Assembly: GCA_017430765.1 (NCBI GenBank)
Contig: JAFRMI010000031.1
Location: 1 to 64,000 of the forward strand
DNA from: Lachnospiraceae bacterium
Lineage (GTDB): Bacteria; Bacillota_A; Clostridia; Lachnospirales; Lachnospiraceae
DNA: 64,000 nucleotides
Direction: 5' to 3'
Within the stretch, counting starts at the first letter, position 1. Every line of letters begins with the position of its first letter. Shown here piece after piece: positions 16,117-26,000 of the stretch. The notes under the pieces are model-generated. The model saw only the letters and a program-made list of their open reading frames with translations. It was not told the origin of the DNA and ran no database searches. The translations under genes and the position numbers were made by a program.

Positions 16117-17981
16117 ATGGCACTTGATTATCGTAAGTGTGCGCAGGAGATCGTCGACCACATTGGCGGCCGCGAAAATGTCGCACAGGCAGCGCACTGC
16201 GCTACCCGTCTCCGCCTTGTCATCAAGGACAACAGCAAGGTGGACAAGGACTATCTCGACAACGTCGACGGCGTGAAGGGAATGTTCGAATCAAACGGGC
16301 AGCTGCAGCTGATCATCGGAACGGGAACTGTCAACAAAGTTTATGAGGAGTTCCTCGATATTACAGGGATGACCGCTGCGACGAAGGACGATGTCAAGGC
16401 GGCGGCCGCGGAGAAGCAGCCTCTCTGGAAGAAACTCCTTAAGCGATCGGCGACGTGTTCGTCCCGATTCTTCCGGCGATCGTAGCTTCCGGCCTTATGA
16501 TGGGTCTCGTCGAGGCTCTCGGTAAGATCCCGGGACTTAATTTCGGCGGCACAGACTGGTATCAGTTCCTTGATATGGTTGCGAACACCGCGTTTGCGTA
16601 TCTGCCGGTTATCGTGGCGATTTCCGCGGCACGCGTGTTCGGCGGCAATATCTTCCTCGGCGCGGTCATCGGTCTTCTGATGATCCACAGCGCGCTCACG
16701 AACGGCTGGGCAGCAGCGGACGGCTATGATGTCTGGTATCTGTTCGGTCACATCAAGATCGGCAATTACACGCTCGGCCAGATCAACCAGCTGGGCTATC
16801 AGGGCCACGTCATACCTGTCATGATTGCGGTCCTCTTCATGAGTAAACTCGAGAAGTGGCTGCATGAACATGTTCCGGAGATGCTGGATCTCTTCGTCAC
16901 ACCTCTTACCACCGTCTTTGTGACGGCACTTGTCACATTTGTCGTTATCGGACCGATCTTCGCGGCTCTCGAGTCGGCGGTTCTCGCGGGCGCCAAGGTG
17001 CTCGTATCCAACCCGATCGGTTCCATGATCATGGGTGCCATCTATCCGGCGACGGTCGTCATGGGTCTGCACCATATGTACAACGTCATCGAGGCCGGCA
17101 TGCTCTCCGAGGCCGGCGGTCTCAACACCTGGATGCCGATCGCGTCTGCGGCCAACTTCGCACAGTTCGGCGCCTGCCTTGCGGTTGCTCTGAAGGCTAA
17201 GAACCAGAAGACCAAAGCGGTCGCTTTCCCGTCTGCCCTGTCCGCTTCTCTGGGCATCACGGAGCCGGCGATCTTCGGTATCAACATGCGTTTCTTCAAA
17301 CCGTTTGCGGCAGGTATGGCCGGCGGCGCTGTCGGAGCTCTCGTAGCGGCCTTCATGAAGATCGGTGCCTCCGCATACGGCGTAACCGGATTCCCGGGAT
17401 ACCTGACAATCAACAATCCGCTGCTTTATACGATCGTTCTGGCGATCTCCGGCGGTGTGGCGTTTGCGATTACGAACATCATCTGGAAGGAAGAGGAGAA
17501 GCCGGCACCGGCAGCGGCTGCAGCGGCTCCGGCAAGTGAGGAAAAAGCTCCTGCGAACGTCATCATGTCCTGTGGCGCGGGCGAGATCCTCTCACCCTGT
17601 GAAGGAACCGTCATTCCGAGAGAGCAGATTCCGGATGAGACATTCGCGTCAGGCGTTCTCGGAGACGGCGTGGCGATCAATCCGACGGCGGAAGTCGTAT
17701 TCGCTCCGTTCGACGGCACGATCTCCACTGTTGCGGAGTCGAAGCACGCTGTCGGCATCTCCGGCGCGGGCGATATGGAGCTTCTCATCCATGTCGGCGT
17801 GGATACGGTTGCCATGAACGGCGACGGCTTCGAAGTCTTCGTCAAGGAGGGCGACGAGGTCAAGGCCGGCGACAAGCTGCTGACATTTGACAGAAAGAAG
17901 ATTGCGGCGGCCGGACATCCGGACTGCGTCGTCACACTTCTTACCAACGCGGAAGATTTTGACGACTTCAAGATCAACTGA
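16117..17981 (+). pseudogene. Sucrose-type PTS EIIBCA transporter, broken by a 1-nt deletion
   Basis: The EIIB part starts at 16117 with the phosphorylation-site motif HCATRLRLVI and runs to about residue 105. At 16443-16444 one G is missing: AAG-CGATCGG stands where AAG-GCG-ATC-GGC (K-A-I-G-D) is expected, and the first frame stops at 16485. The remaining EIIC (ten or so membrane spans with HHMYNVIEAGM and GITEPAIFGIN) and EIIA (LLIHVGVDTVAMNGDGF, phospho-His) domains continue in the other frame to 17981. With the base restored the protein would be 621 aa, normal for ScrA/TreB-type EIIBCA. Everything else is intact, so either a recent mutation or a sequence error is responsible. A weak hairpin follows at 18003-18034. 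Confidence 0.85.
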
Positions 17982-18163
17982 TCCCCGTGAATTGCGCGGT
18001 CAGCCTGCGGCACCGGTATGTGGACGCCGCGGGCTGTCGCATTAAAAAAATAGTACATTTCAACGTGCAAGGACTCAGTCACCTTGGACAATGGGAGATA
18101 CAACTACCAGGAGATAGGGTGTGCTGAGCAGTTACAACAATTAAAAGAAAAGGAGAATCACGA

Positions 18164-19771
18164 ATGGAAGTTTTCAAGGGAAAGGCCGCTTATAAGGGCG
18201 TTGCGATCGGCAAGATCTTCGAGATGAAGAAGGCGGATACGGAGATCAAGAGGACACATGTCGATGACGTCGAGGCAGAACTGAAGCGTTACTTTGCTGC
18301 CAAGGAGCAGGCACTTGCAGAACTTCAGGCGCTGCAGGAGAAGGCTGCCAGGGATATCGGCGAAGCGGAGGCGGAGGTCTTTGAGGCGCATATGATGTTC
18401 CTCGATGACTTTGATGATTCTGTTGAGGAGATCGTCCGTGAGCAGAGCGTAAACGCGGAGTATGCGGTCTCTGAAACCGGCGAACAGACGGCAGCAATGC
18501 TTGCGGCCATGGATGACAACCCTTACATGCAGGCCCGCGCAACGGATGTCAAAGACGTCGCCAGCCGCCTCATCCGCGACATGAACGGCGGAGGGGAAAC
18601 GACTGAGTTCACCGAGCAGGTGATTCTGGTCGCCGAGGATCTGGCTCCGTCGGAGACGGTACAGCTTGACAAGAGCAAGGTGCTGGCTTTCGTTACGCGT
18701 CAGGGATCCACGAATTCCCATACGGCGATTCTTGCGAGAACAATGAATATTCCGGCGCTCTGCCAGACACCGGTTCCGATAGGCGTCGGCGGCGTGATGG
18801 CGATTGTGGACGGTTCCACCGGAGAAGTATATATCGATCCGGATGAGGAGACCCTGGCAAAGTTTGAGAAGAAGCGCGAAAAGGAACAGGAGCAGAGAAG
18901 ACTTCTGAAGGAACTGAAGGGCAAGGAGACAGTCACGAAGTCCGGAAGAAAAGTGAAGCTCTATGCCAATATCGGCGGTATTGCGGATATGAACTTTGTG
19001 CTCGAGAATGATGCCGGCGGCGTTGGCCTCTTCCGCAGCGAATTCCTGTATCTGCAGAGTGAGGATTATCCGACAGAGGAGGAACAGTTCAAGGCGTACC
19101 GCACGGTGGCAGAGATGCTGGATGGCAAGGAGCTCGTCGTCAGAACACTGGATATCGGTGCGGATAAGCAGATCGATTACTTCAATCTCGACAAGGAAGA
19201 TAACCCGGCGCTCGGCTTCCGTGCGATCCGAATCTGCCTTGAGAGAGAGGAGATCTTCCGCACACAGCTTCGTGCCCTGTACCGCGCGTCTGCATACGGC
19301 AACATCGAGATTATGTTCCCGATGATTACATCCGTCTGGGAAGTCGAGAGGTGCAAGGAGATCTGCGCCGAGGTCAGGGCGCAGCTCAAGAAGGAGGACA
19401 TACCCTTCAGGAATGTACCGCTCGGCATCATGATTGAGACACCGGCGGCCGTTCTCATCGCTGATGATCTGGCGGAGCTGGTTGACTTCTTCAGTATCGG
19501 AACGAACGATCTCACGCAGTACACCTGCGCACTTGACCGCCAGAACCAGCATCTGGAGCGCTTCTTTAACGCGCATCATCCGGCGGTCCTGAAGGCGATC
19601 CGCATGACGATCGAGGCCGGACACCGCCACAATCCGTGGGTCGGCATCTGCGGCGAGCTCGGCGCGGATCCGGAGCTGACGAGAAGCTTTGTGGAGTGGG
19701 GCATCGACGAGCTGTCCATGAGCCCGTCGTCGATCCTGCCGTGCAGACAGATCATCCGTGAGATGGACTGA
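18164..19771 (+). CDS. ptsI: PTS enzyme I (phosphoenolpyruvate-protein phosphotransferase)
   Basis: A 535-aa enzyme I that passes phosphate from PEP to HPr. The phospho-histidine is H186 in GSTNSHTAILARTMNIP. The C-terminal PEP domain has GVGLFRSEFLYL, MFPMITSVWEVE and the catalytic C496 in VGICGELGADPEL. The start follows AAAGGAG. No ptsH is adjacent, so HPr must be encoded elsewhere. Placement after the EII gene, about 180 bases away, suggests joint or coordinated expression. It is intact and of slightly shorter than usual length (570 is common). Confidence 0.94.
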   Translation: MEVFKGKAAYKGVAIGKIFEMKKADTEIKRTHVDDVEAELKRYFAAKEQALAELQALQEKAARDIGEAEAEVFEAHMMFLDDFDDSVEEIVREQSVNAEYAVSETGEQTAAMLAAMDDNPYMQARATDVKDVASRLIRDMNGGGETTEFTEQVILVAEDLAPSETVQLDKSKVLAFVTRQGSTNSHTAILARTMNIPALCQTPVPIGVGGVMAIVDGSTGEVYIDPDEETLAKFEKKREKEQEQRRLLKELKGKETVTKSGRKVKLYANIGGIADMNFVLENDAGGVGLFRSEFLYLQSEDYPTEEEQFKAYRTVAEMLDGKELVVRTLDIGADKQIDYFNLDKEDNPALGFRAIRICLEREEIFRTQLRALYRASAYGNIEIMFPMITSVWEVERCKEICAEVRAQLKKEDIPFRNVPLGIMIETPAAVLIADDLAELVDFFSIGTNDLTQYTCALDRQNQHLERFFNAHHPAVLKAIRMTIEAGHRHNPWVGICGELGADPELTRSFVEWGIDELSMSPSSILPCRQIIREMD

Positions 19772-19785
19772 GGAGCCGGACGGAC

Positions 19786-19827
19786 AGAACTGCCGGACAG
19801 TTGTGCGGCAGCAGAACAGTTCTTTTT
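19786..19827 (+). terminator. Terminator after ptsI
   Basis: AGAACTG pairs with CAGTTCT and, nested inside, CTGCCG pairs with CGGCAG; TTTTT follows. Confidence 0.75.
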
Positions 19828-19860
19828 ACACAATTTAAATCTGCAGTTACCATTCATAGT

Positions 19861-19924
19861 GACAGGGAATCTCCGTACGGGGATCCCTGTCTTATTGCAT
19901 GGGATATTTTCCGGAACTCCCATG
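19861..19924 (+). other. Two hairpins upstream of the metal exporter gene
   Basis: The first hairpin is GACAGGGA with TCCCTGTC (19861-19891) followed by TTATT; the second is CATGGGA with TCCCATG (19898-19924). They could be leader structures for the downstream exporter or extra terminators. I see no Mn-riboswitch (yybP-ykoY) consensus. TATAAT at 20031-20036 is a likely -10 box for the exporter gene. Confidence 0.4.
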
Positions 19925-20074
19925 CAGGAAAAATCTTTCATCAGCCTCTGCGGCCTGGAAGCGGGGGCTGTTCACACGTTTCAACGTTAAATAAGGAGCA
20001 GCTGCCCGTTTCCCCGGCTCAAAAGTGTGTTATAATGCAGTATCAATGATGAATTGTACGGATGGAAAGAATAT

Positions 20075-20992
20075 ATGCTGATGGATGTATTTATGGATGC
20101 CGTGCTTGACTGTCTTAAGGAACTGCCGTTTTTGTTTGCGGCGTTTTTACTCCTTGAGGCGCTTGAGCACCGGTTTTCGGAGAGAATGAACCGGGCTTTG
20201 CTCCGGGCCGGCCACGCCGGGCCTCTCATAGGGGCACTGCTCGGATGTATCCCGCAGTGTGGGTTCTCTATTATGGCCTCTAATTTTTTTGCGGGAGGAG
20301 TAATATCCCTCGGAACGCTGCTGGCGGTGTTCCTCTCAACTTCTGATGAGGCAGTTATCATTCTCCTGTCTAATCCGGGCCATATGGCCGATATCGGGCG
20401 ATTGATCGCATCTAAGATTGTGATCGCGCTCATCGCCGGCTACGCGGTTCACGGCGCAGAGATTCTATTCCGCAGGAAGCATCCCGGCAGGAGAAAGCGG
20501 ATCCGTGATCTGTGTGAGGAATGCGGCTGCCATGACGGAGAAGCGCCGCCTCTGCGAGTGAAGGTGGGCGACCGTGCATCGAAAGGAAACAGCAGGAGAA
20601 ATCTCCGGCACATTCTGAAGCCGGCCCTCCGCCATACGGCGGAAGTATTTTTCTTCCTGTTTGTGGTTTCGCTGCTTCTGGGTTTTCTGCTGGAAGCTGT
20701 GGGTATGGAGAATGTATCCCGTCTTTTTATGGCAGACACCATATTTCAACCGGTGATCGCCGGACTCATCGGGCTGATTCCCAACTGCGCCGCATCGGTA
20801 ATTCTCACGGAGCTGTACCTCGAAGGCGTGATCAGCTTCGGGTCTGCAATTGCCGGTCTGTGCTCGGCTGCGGGACTGGGCCTTGTGGTCCTGTTCCGGA
20901 TCAACAGAGATAAGAAAGAAGCCCTGTTCGTGACAGGATGCCTTTTCGGAATCGCTTCTCTTGCAGGGATGGTTGTAGAGATCTTTTTCTGA
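20075..20992 (+). CDS. ArsP_2-family 10-TM metal exporter (putative manganese or arsenic efflux)
   Basis: An integral membrane protein of about 305 aa in two repeated halves. The first half carries IPQCGFSIMASNFFAGG, the second IPNCAASVILTELYLEG; these paired proline-cysteine motifs define the putative heavy-metal exporter family ArsP_2, often labelled putative manganese transporter. The central loop is Cys/His-bearing (CEECGCHD) and may bind metal. Start choice is uncertain: ATG 20075 is used, but TTG 20054 and ATG 20081 are possible. Substrate is not shown by sequence. It appears to stand alone between two terminator-rich gaps. Confidence 0.75.
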   Translation: MLMDVFMDAVLDCLKELPFLFAAFLLLEALEHRFSERMNRALLRAGHAGPLIGALLGCIPQCGFSIMASNFFAGGVISLGTLLAVFLSTSDEAVIILLSNPGHMADIGRLIASKIVIALIAGYAVHGAEILFRRKHPGRRKRIRDLCEECGCHDGEAPPLRVKVGDRASKGNSRRNLRHILKPALRHTAEVFFFLFVVSLLLGFLLEAVGMENVSRLFMADTIFQPVIAGLIGLIPNCAASVILTELYLEGVISFGSAIAGLCSAAGLGLVVLFRINRDKKEALFVTGCLFGIASLAGMVVEIFF

Positions 20993-21043
20993 CTGCCATG
21001 GGGCAGAGAGAAATAAAGGACTGCTTTTTATGTATTCTGGCAG

Positions 21044-22265
21044 ATGGTAAAAACGATTTCTGCGGCTTTTATACGTTAGCTGTGCTGTATTTACAGTCTG
21101 GTTCTTCAGGCCGTATTCTGCATTCGCCGAGGAACCGGATACCGTCCGCGTCGGTTATTACGAAAACGAGGTGTTTCGCTATGCAGGGGGACTCTATTCT
21201 TACAGCGTGATCGATACGATTATGGATCATATGGCCCTGTTTGGGGCGCTGGCTCTGGCGATTGCCGCACTTGTGATCTTCTTCCTGGTAAGGGACAGCC
21301 GGCGTACGAAGAAGGAGATCCTGGAGAAAGAAGCGGCAAGAATAAAGCTGGAGGAGAAAAACCGGGAACTCGCGGAGAGCAAGAAGGCTCTTTCTGACGC
21401 TCTTTCAGCGGCGGAGCACGCCAACCGCGCCAAGACGGTATTCCTCAATAATATGTCTCACGATATCCGCACGCCGATGAACGCGATTATCGGATTCTCG
21501 GCTCTGGCAGCTTCCCATATCGATCAGAAGGAACAGGTGCAGGATTATCTCGGAAAGATTGCCGTATCCAGTCAGCATCTGCTGTCCCTGATTAATGACG
21601 TACTGGACATGAGCCGTATTGAGAGCGGCAATGTCAGAATTGAAGAGGCGGGCGTCACTGCCTTTTGCTCCAAGCCGCTGTTCATGTCAGAACTGCGGAA
21701 GGTTTTGGAAGAACCGTTTATGGCTCCGCAGGAGGAATCAGCTGCTTCCGCGGCAGAAGAGGAGAGTTTGGAAGCTGCGGCGGACAGGACTGTGAGCGCC
21801 GCCGGTGTGTACGCTGCTGAAAATGCGGCACCTCTGAACGGCGGGGAGACGCCTTCCGGCGTCAGCGGGGATGAAAAGGTGTTTTCCGGAAAACGGATTC
21901 TTCTCGCGGAAGATAATGAGATGAATCAGATGATTGCTGTCGCTGTTTTGGAGGAAGCCGGGTTTATGATCGATATCGCGGCAAACGGGGAAGAGGCGGT
22001 GGAGAAGATCCGGTCTTCTCCGGCAGGCCGGTACGATATCATACTGATGGATATTCAGATGCCGGTACTGGACGGATATGAAGCAGCAAAACAGATCCGG
22101 GCTCTCGATGATCCGGAAAAAGCTTCAATCCCGATTGTCGCCGTGACAGCGAACGCGTTTGAGGAGGACAGGAAGGTTGCGATGGAGGCAGGAATGAACG
22201 GCCATCTGGCAATACCTTACGACATTCCCAAAATCATGGAAACGCTAAAGAAGCTGCTTAACTGA
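21044..22265 (+). pseudogene. Remnant of a hybrid sensor histidine kinase with large internal deletions
   Basis: The 5' end (21044) encodes a signal-peptide-like start that hits a stop after 11 codons; another frame then reads FAEEPDTVRVGYYENEVF, the beginning of a solute-binding sensor domain. This joins directly to a membrane-proximal segment (GGLYSYSVIDTIMDH), one membrane span, a coiled coil and the HisKA box MSHDIRTPMNAIIGF. After SRIESGNVRIEE the whole ATP-binding domain and most of receiver 1 are absent; the text resumes at AGVTAFCSKPLFMSEL. Receiver 2 is nearly complete (LLAEDNEMN, ILMDIQMPVLDG), but the conserved Lys-Pro is replaced by Ile-Pro (HLAIPYD). The open part is 21171-22265. 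It cannot autophosphorylate by itself. Confidence 0.8.
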
Positions 22266-22336
22266 CAGCGTTTTTACGGACAATGATTCTTTCCCCGGGA
22301 ACCCACGAGAGGGCAGTAACTAAAGAAAAAACCATT

Positions 22337-22369
22337 GAAAAACCGGAAGGGCTTCATCCCTTCCGGTTT
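22337..22369 (-). terminator. Terminator of the MobA-like/ModE fusion gene
   Basis: AACCGGAAGGG pairs with CCCTTCCGGTT around a 6-base loop. On the minus strand it is followed by a T-rich run. Confidence 0.7.
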
Positions 22370-22373
22370 GTGT

Positions 22374-23282
22374 TCAGAACAGATCAGTTCTCAGATCCGG
22401 AAACAGGGACAGTGCATAATCCCTGACTTTTTTCTCAAGATCCTCGTACTGCGCCAGGAGTTTTTTTCCGTATTCCGTCACAGAGGCCTCCCCGCCGTTC
22501 TTTCCTCCGTGTGTCCGGCTCACGATCTCCTGTGACGTCATGTCCTCACAGGCGGCAATCAGCTTCCATGCCTTGCTGTAGGAAATGCCGGCTTTCTGCG
22601 CCGCTTCTCTTACGGAGCCCAGACTGTCGATCTGCCGCAGCAAGGCTGCGGCTGCCGCATCGAAAGCCGCCTCCCCCTGTATAAACCGCACCTGTGTGTC
22701 CACACGGATGTTAGCGGCGGTATACATCTGCTTCAGTTCCAGATATTCATCCACGCTTTCCGCATCCATGCGGGTGCCCGGGTCTTCGACAGCCACAAAG
22801 AAAGGGACTGCTTTCGATTCCCGGAGTGCGCCGCGCAGACCTTCCGGCCCTTCGTAGCGGAGAATGCCGGGTATTTCCTCGGCATCGATGAGGATCGGAT
22901 GGCCGCTCTGCCCCTCGTAAGAGGGGATGACCAGCGCCTCCGGACGCGCAAGCAGGCCGGCGAGCGTTCTTGCGGAAAAAAACGGAATATGAAGGGGTGT
23001 CAGGAAGACGCGGCTGCATTTTTCTTCTAAAAAATGCAGCCCTGCGCACACGTACGCAAACATCTCGGAATCCCCTTCGGGCACCTCGACAAATGTTACG
23101 GAAAGAGGGGAGACCTTTCTGCGGAGCGCTTTTTCCCCGGGTGCCGTCACAAGGACAATTTCGCTGATGCCGGCGTCCTGAAAAGCCTTGATAATGGATG
23201 CGGCCCGCGCGGCTTTATCGTCCGCAACCACACCCCGCGTTTTTGTAATCCCCGTATCTGCGATGACTGCACCGATTTTCAT
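22374..23282 (-). CDS. MobA-like NTP transferase fused to a ModE-type winged-helix domain
   Basis: A 302-aa two-domain protein. Residues 1 to about 185 resemble MobA/MocA nucleotidyltransferases (VPEGDSEMFAYVCAGL, VIPSYEGQSGHPILI, DPGTRMDAES). Residues about 200-300 match the ModE N-terminal domain (LLRQIDSLGSVREAAQKAGISYSKAWKLI). The usual nucleotide loop LAAGxSxRMG is not present at the N terminus, where the protein reads VIADTGITKTRG, so activity is doubtful or altered. Such fusions are associated with molybdenum hydroxylase maturation; XdhC and a MoeA-like gene lie about 9 kb away. It is downstream of copA on the same strand, 91 bases away. Confidence 0.78.
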   Translation of the reverse strand: MKIGAVIADTGITKTRGVVADDKAARAASIIKAFQDAGISEIVLVTAPGEKALRRKVSPLSVTFVEVPEGDSEMFAYVCAGLHFLEEKCSRVFLTPLHIPFFSARTLAGLLARPEALVIPSYEGQSGHPILIDAEEIPGILRYEGPEGLRGALRESKAVPFFVAVEDPGTRMDAESVDEYLELKQMYTAANIRVDTQVRFIQGEAAFDAAAAALLRQIDSLGSVREAAQKAGISYSKAWKLIAACEDMTSQEIVSRTHGGKNGGEASVTEYGKKLLAQYEDLEKKVRDYALSLFPDLRTDLF

Positions 23283-23373
23283 GACAGTATTCCTCTTGAA
23301 GATATAGTTGAAAACCCGCTGCTATGAAGCGATTGGAGAAAATAACGGCTTCTGCGCACGCGATGCGCCCTGC

Positions 23374-25980
23374 TTATTCGATTCCGGTCACCTTGTAGTC
23401 CTTCGCCTCGACAGCCGCTTTCAGGACATCGTCGGCCACGTCGGCGGAAAGTTCCACAACAGCTGTCCCCGCCTCATGGCTGGCTTTCGCGGAGGCGACG
23501 CCGTCGATTGCCAGAAGGGCTTTGTTCACGGCGGCTTCACAGTGCGGGCACATCATTCCTTCAATCTTCATTGTCTTAGTCATTATAACACTCCTTTCAT
23601 CGTTTGCGGGTATCTCTTCCGCAGTCATTTTGTATTCCGATAAAAGCGTTCCGTCCGGGCCCGGAAGCACCGGATTCTTCAGCTGTTTATCCCGTGATGC
23701 GTCGCGGACCGGGAACATGCCCAGCCGGAGCGCGTTTGTGACGACGCAGAAGCTGGACAGGCTCATCGCCAGCGCGCCGAACATAGGATCCATCGTAATG
23801 CCGAGCGGTACCAGGAGACCGGCGGCAATGGGGATCAGGATAGTGTTGTAAATGAGGGCCCAGAACAATCCCCACAGAATCGTGCGGTACGTCGCACGGG
23901 AGAGGCGGACCGCCGCACTGACGTCCGTAAGACGGCTCTTCATGAGCACGACATCCGCCGCGTCGATCGCGACGTCCGTGCCGGCCCCGATCGCGATTCC
24001 GATATCTGCCCTCGTCAGAGCCGGCGCGTCGTTGATCCCGTCTCCGACCATCGCCACCTTTCCGTATTTCTGCAGCTCACGGATCACTTCTTCCTTGCCG
24101 TCCGGAAGAACACCTGCGACCACTTCACTGACGCCCGCCTCGCGGCCGACCGCTTTCGCTGTCCGCTCGTTGTCCCCGGTCAGCATGACGACGTGGATCC
24201 CCATATTCCGGAGCTCCCGGATCGCCTGCGCACTGTCCTCCTTCATCCGGTCCGCAACCGCGATAATACCGATGAGGGAGCCGCCCCTCTCAAAGAAAAG
24301 CGGGGTCTTTCCGTCTTCGGCGAGCGCCGCTGCCTTCCTCTCCATCCCGGGGGAGACAGAGGTCCGTGTGCGGATAAAGGACAGATTGCCCGCGCCCGTC
24401 TCCACGCCGTCAAGAACCGCTGTGAGACCGTTGCCCGGCAGCGCCCTGAAATCCCGGATCGGAATGGCTTTCGTCCTCTCCGCGGCCCCGGCGGCCTCCG
24501 CATATGCCGTGACCGCTTTTGCGAGGGGGTGCTCGCTTTGCGTCTCCAGCGCGCCCGCGAACAGAATCAGATCCTCTGCGATGATGCCCGGGGCGGGAAT
24601 CACGTCTGTCACCTGCGGCTCGCCGCTTGTGATGGTGCCGGTCTTGTCGAGGGCTATGATCTGGACATTTCCCGTCTCCTGCAGGGCTTCCGCGTTCTTA
24701 AAGAGGGTGCCGTGCTTTGCGCCCATCCCGCTGCCGACCATAATGGCGACCGGCGTGGCAAGGCCGAGCGCACAGGGGCAGCTGACGACGAGAACCGAGA
24801 TGCCCCTTGCGAGCGCGAAGCCGACCGGCCGGTGCAGGATCACCAGCCACAGGAACACCACAGCGAGTGCAATACAGATCACGACCGGGACAAATACGCC
24901 CGAGATCCGGTCCGCCAGGCGGGCAATGGGCGCCTTGGTCGCGGCGGCGTCGCTGACCATTTTAATAATCTGCGCGTAGGACGTATCCTCCCCGACGCGC
25001 GTCGCTTCGCAGCGGAGAAAACCGGACTGGTTGAGGGTGGCGGAAGATACGGGATCCCCGGCTTCCTTATCGACAGGGATGCTTTCTCCGGTCAGGGCGG
25101 ACTCGTTGACCGCACTCGAACCCTCAAGGACAATCCCGTCGACGGGAATATTCTCCCCCGGACGGACAACAAATACATCCCCGGTGCGCACCTGGTCGAT
25201 GCCGACCTCCGCCTCTTTCCCGTCCCGGATAACCGTGGCGGTCTTCGGTGCGAGCTTCATCAGGCTTTTCAGCGCATCGGTAGTTCTTCCTTTCGAGCGC
25301 GCTTCCAGCATCTTACCCACCGTTATGAGCGTCAGGATCATGGCGGCCGACTCGAAATAGAATTCCATCATATAGCGGCTGACAGCGGCGGCATCTCCGT
25401 CAGCCTGCGCCCGCGTCATCGCGAACAGCATAATGGTGCTGTATACAACTGCGGCACCTGAACCCATGGCGATCAGTGTATCCATATTCGGTGCCCGGTG
25501 GAAGAGGCTCTTAAATCCGCTGATGAAAAACTTCTGGTTGATGACCATCACGACCGCGGCGAGCAGCAGCTGCAGAAGGCCCATGGCGACGTGGTTGTCA
25601 TGAAAGAAAGCCGGAATAGGCCATCCCCACATCATATGGCCCATCGAAAAATACATCAGGACAAGAAGAAACCCGAGCGAACTGACCAGCCTTTTTTTCA
25701 GAACCGGTGTCTCGTGATCCTTCAAAGCTTCCTCGTCCGCGGCCAGGCGGGCGGAATAGGAGCCGCCCTGCGGCGCAGCTTCCGCTTTCGGCCGGGCTCC
25801 GTATCCCGCATTCTCCACGGCGCGGACGATATCTGCCGGGGAAGCGGTTCCCTCCACTCCCATGGAATTTGTGAGGAGGCTCACAGAGCAGGAAGTGACG
25901 CCCGGAACTTCGGACACCGCTTTTTCCACACGCGCCTGGCAGGCGGCGCAGCTCATTCCCGTCACATTAAATTGTTCCAT
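23374..25980 (-). CDS. copA: Copper-translocating P1B-type ATPase with fused C-terminal CopZ-like domain
   Basis: An 868-aa copper exporter. It has an N-terminal heavy-metal domain ([11 protein letters not shown]), transmembrane helices, the transport motif [10 protein letters not shown], the phosphorylation site [10 protein letters not shown], and TGDN and [10 protein letters not shown] of the ATP domain. After a 40-residue linker comes a second metal domain with [11 protein letters not shown], equivalent to a CopZ chaperone. Start 25980 is chosen for its GGAGAG spacing; ATG 25986 is too close. CsoR lies 20 bases upstream on the same transcript. The C-terminal domain has its own ribosome binding site and ATG in frame at 23583. 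Confidence 0.94.
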   Translation of the reverse strand: MEQFNVTGMSCAACQARVEKAVSEVPGVTSCSVSLLTNSMGVEGTASPADIVRAVENAGYGARPKAEAAPQGGSYSARLAADEEALKDHETPVLKKRLVSSLGFLLVLMYFSMGHMMWGWPIPAFFHDNHVAMGLLQLLLAAVVMVINQKFFISGFKSLFHRAPNMDTLIAMGSGAAVVYSTIMLFAMTRAQADGDAAAVSRYMMEFYFESAAMILTLITVGKMLEARSKGRTTDALKSLMKLAPKTATVIRDGKEAEVGIDQVRTGDVFVVRPGENIPVDGIVLEGSSAVNESALTGESIPVDKEAGDPVSSATLNQSGFLRCEATRVGEDTSYAQIIKMVSDAAATKAPIARLADRISGVFVPVVICIALAVVFLWLVILHRPVGFALARGISVLVVSCPCALGLATPVAIMVGSGMGAKHGTLFKNAEALQETGNVQIIALDKTGTITSGEPQVTDVIPAPGIIAEDLILFAGALETQSEHPLAKAVTAYAEAAGAAERTKAIPIRDFRALPGNGLTAVLDGVETGAGNLSFIRTRTSVSPGMERKAAALAEDGKTPLFFERGGSLIGIIAVADRMKEDSAQAIRELRNMGIHVVMLTGDNERTAKAVGREAGVSEVVAGVLPDGKEEVIRELQKYGKVAMVGDGINDAPALTRADIGIAIGAGTDVAIDAADVVLMKSRLTDVSAAVRLSRATYRTILWGLFWALIYNTILIPIAAGLLVPLGITMDPMFGALAMSLSSFCVVTNALRLGMFPVRDASRDKQLKNPVLPGPDGTLLSEYKMTAEEIPANDERSVIMTKTMKIEGMMCPHCEAAVNKALLAIDGVASAKASHEAGTAVVELSADVADDVLKAAVEAKDYKVTGIE
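23583..23597 (-). promoter_or_regulatory. Internal ribosome binding site and start for a free CopZ-like protein
   Basis: Inside copA, in frame, AAAGGAG (23591-23597) is followed by seven bases and ATG (23581-23583), giving a 69-aa protein ending at 23374 that begins [19 protein letters not shown]. The spacing is ideal for initiation. The codons reading through this site (D-E-R-S-V-I) form the linker of the fusion. Either a former separate copZ was fused by loss of a stop codon, or both forms are made today. Confidence 0.55.
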
Positions 25981-26000
25981 CGTCATCTCTCTCCATTTCG

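Noticed and set aside
16430..16490. Programmed frameshifting in the PTS gene
   Set aside because: No slippery heptamer of the X-XXY-YYZ kind and no stimulatory structure seen; a single missing base explains the break more simply.
24193..25461. A 422-codon plus-strand open frame inside copA
   Set aside because: It is antisense to clear P-type ATPase motifs and has no family match.
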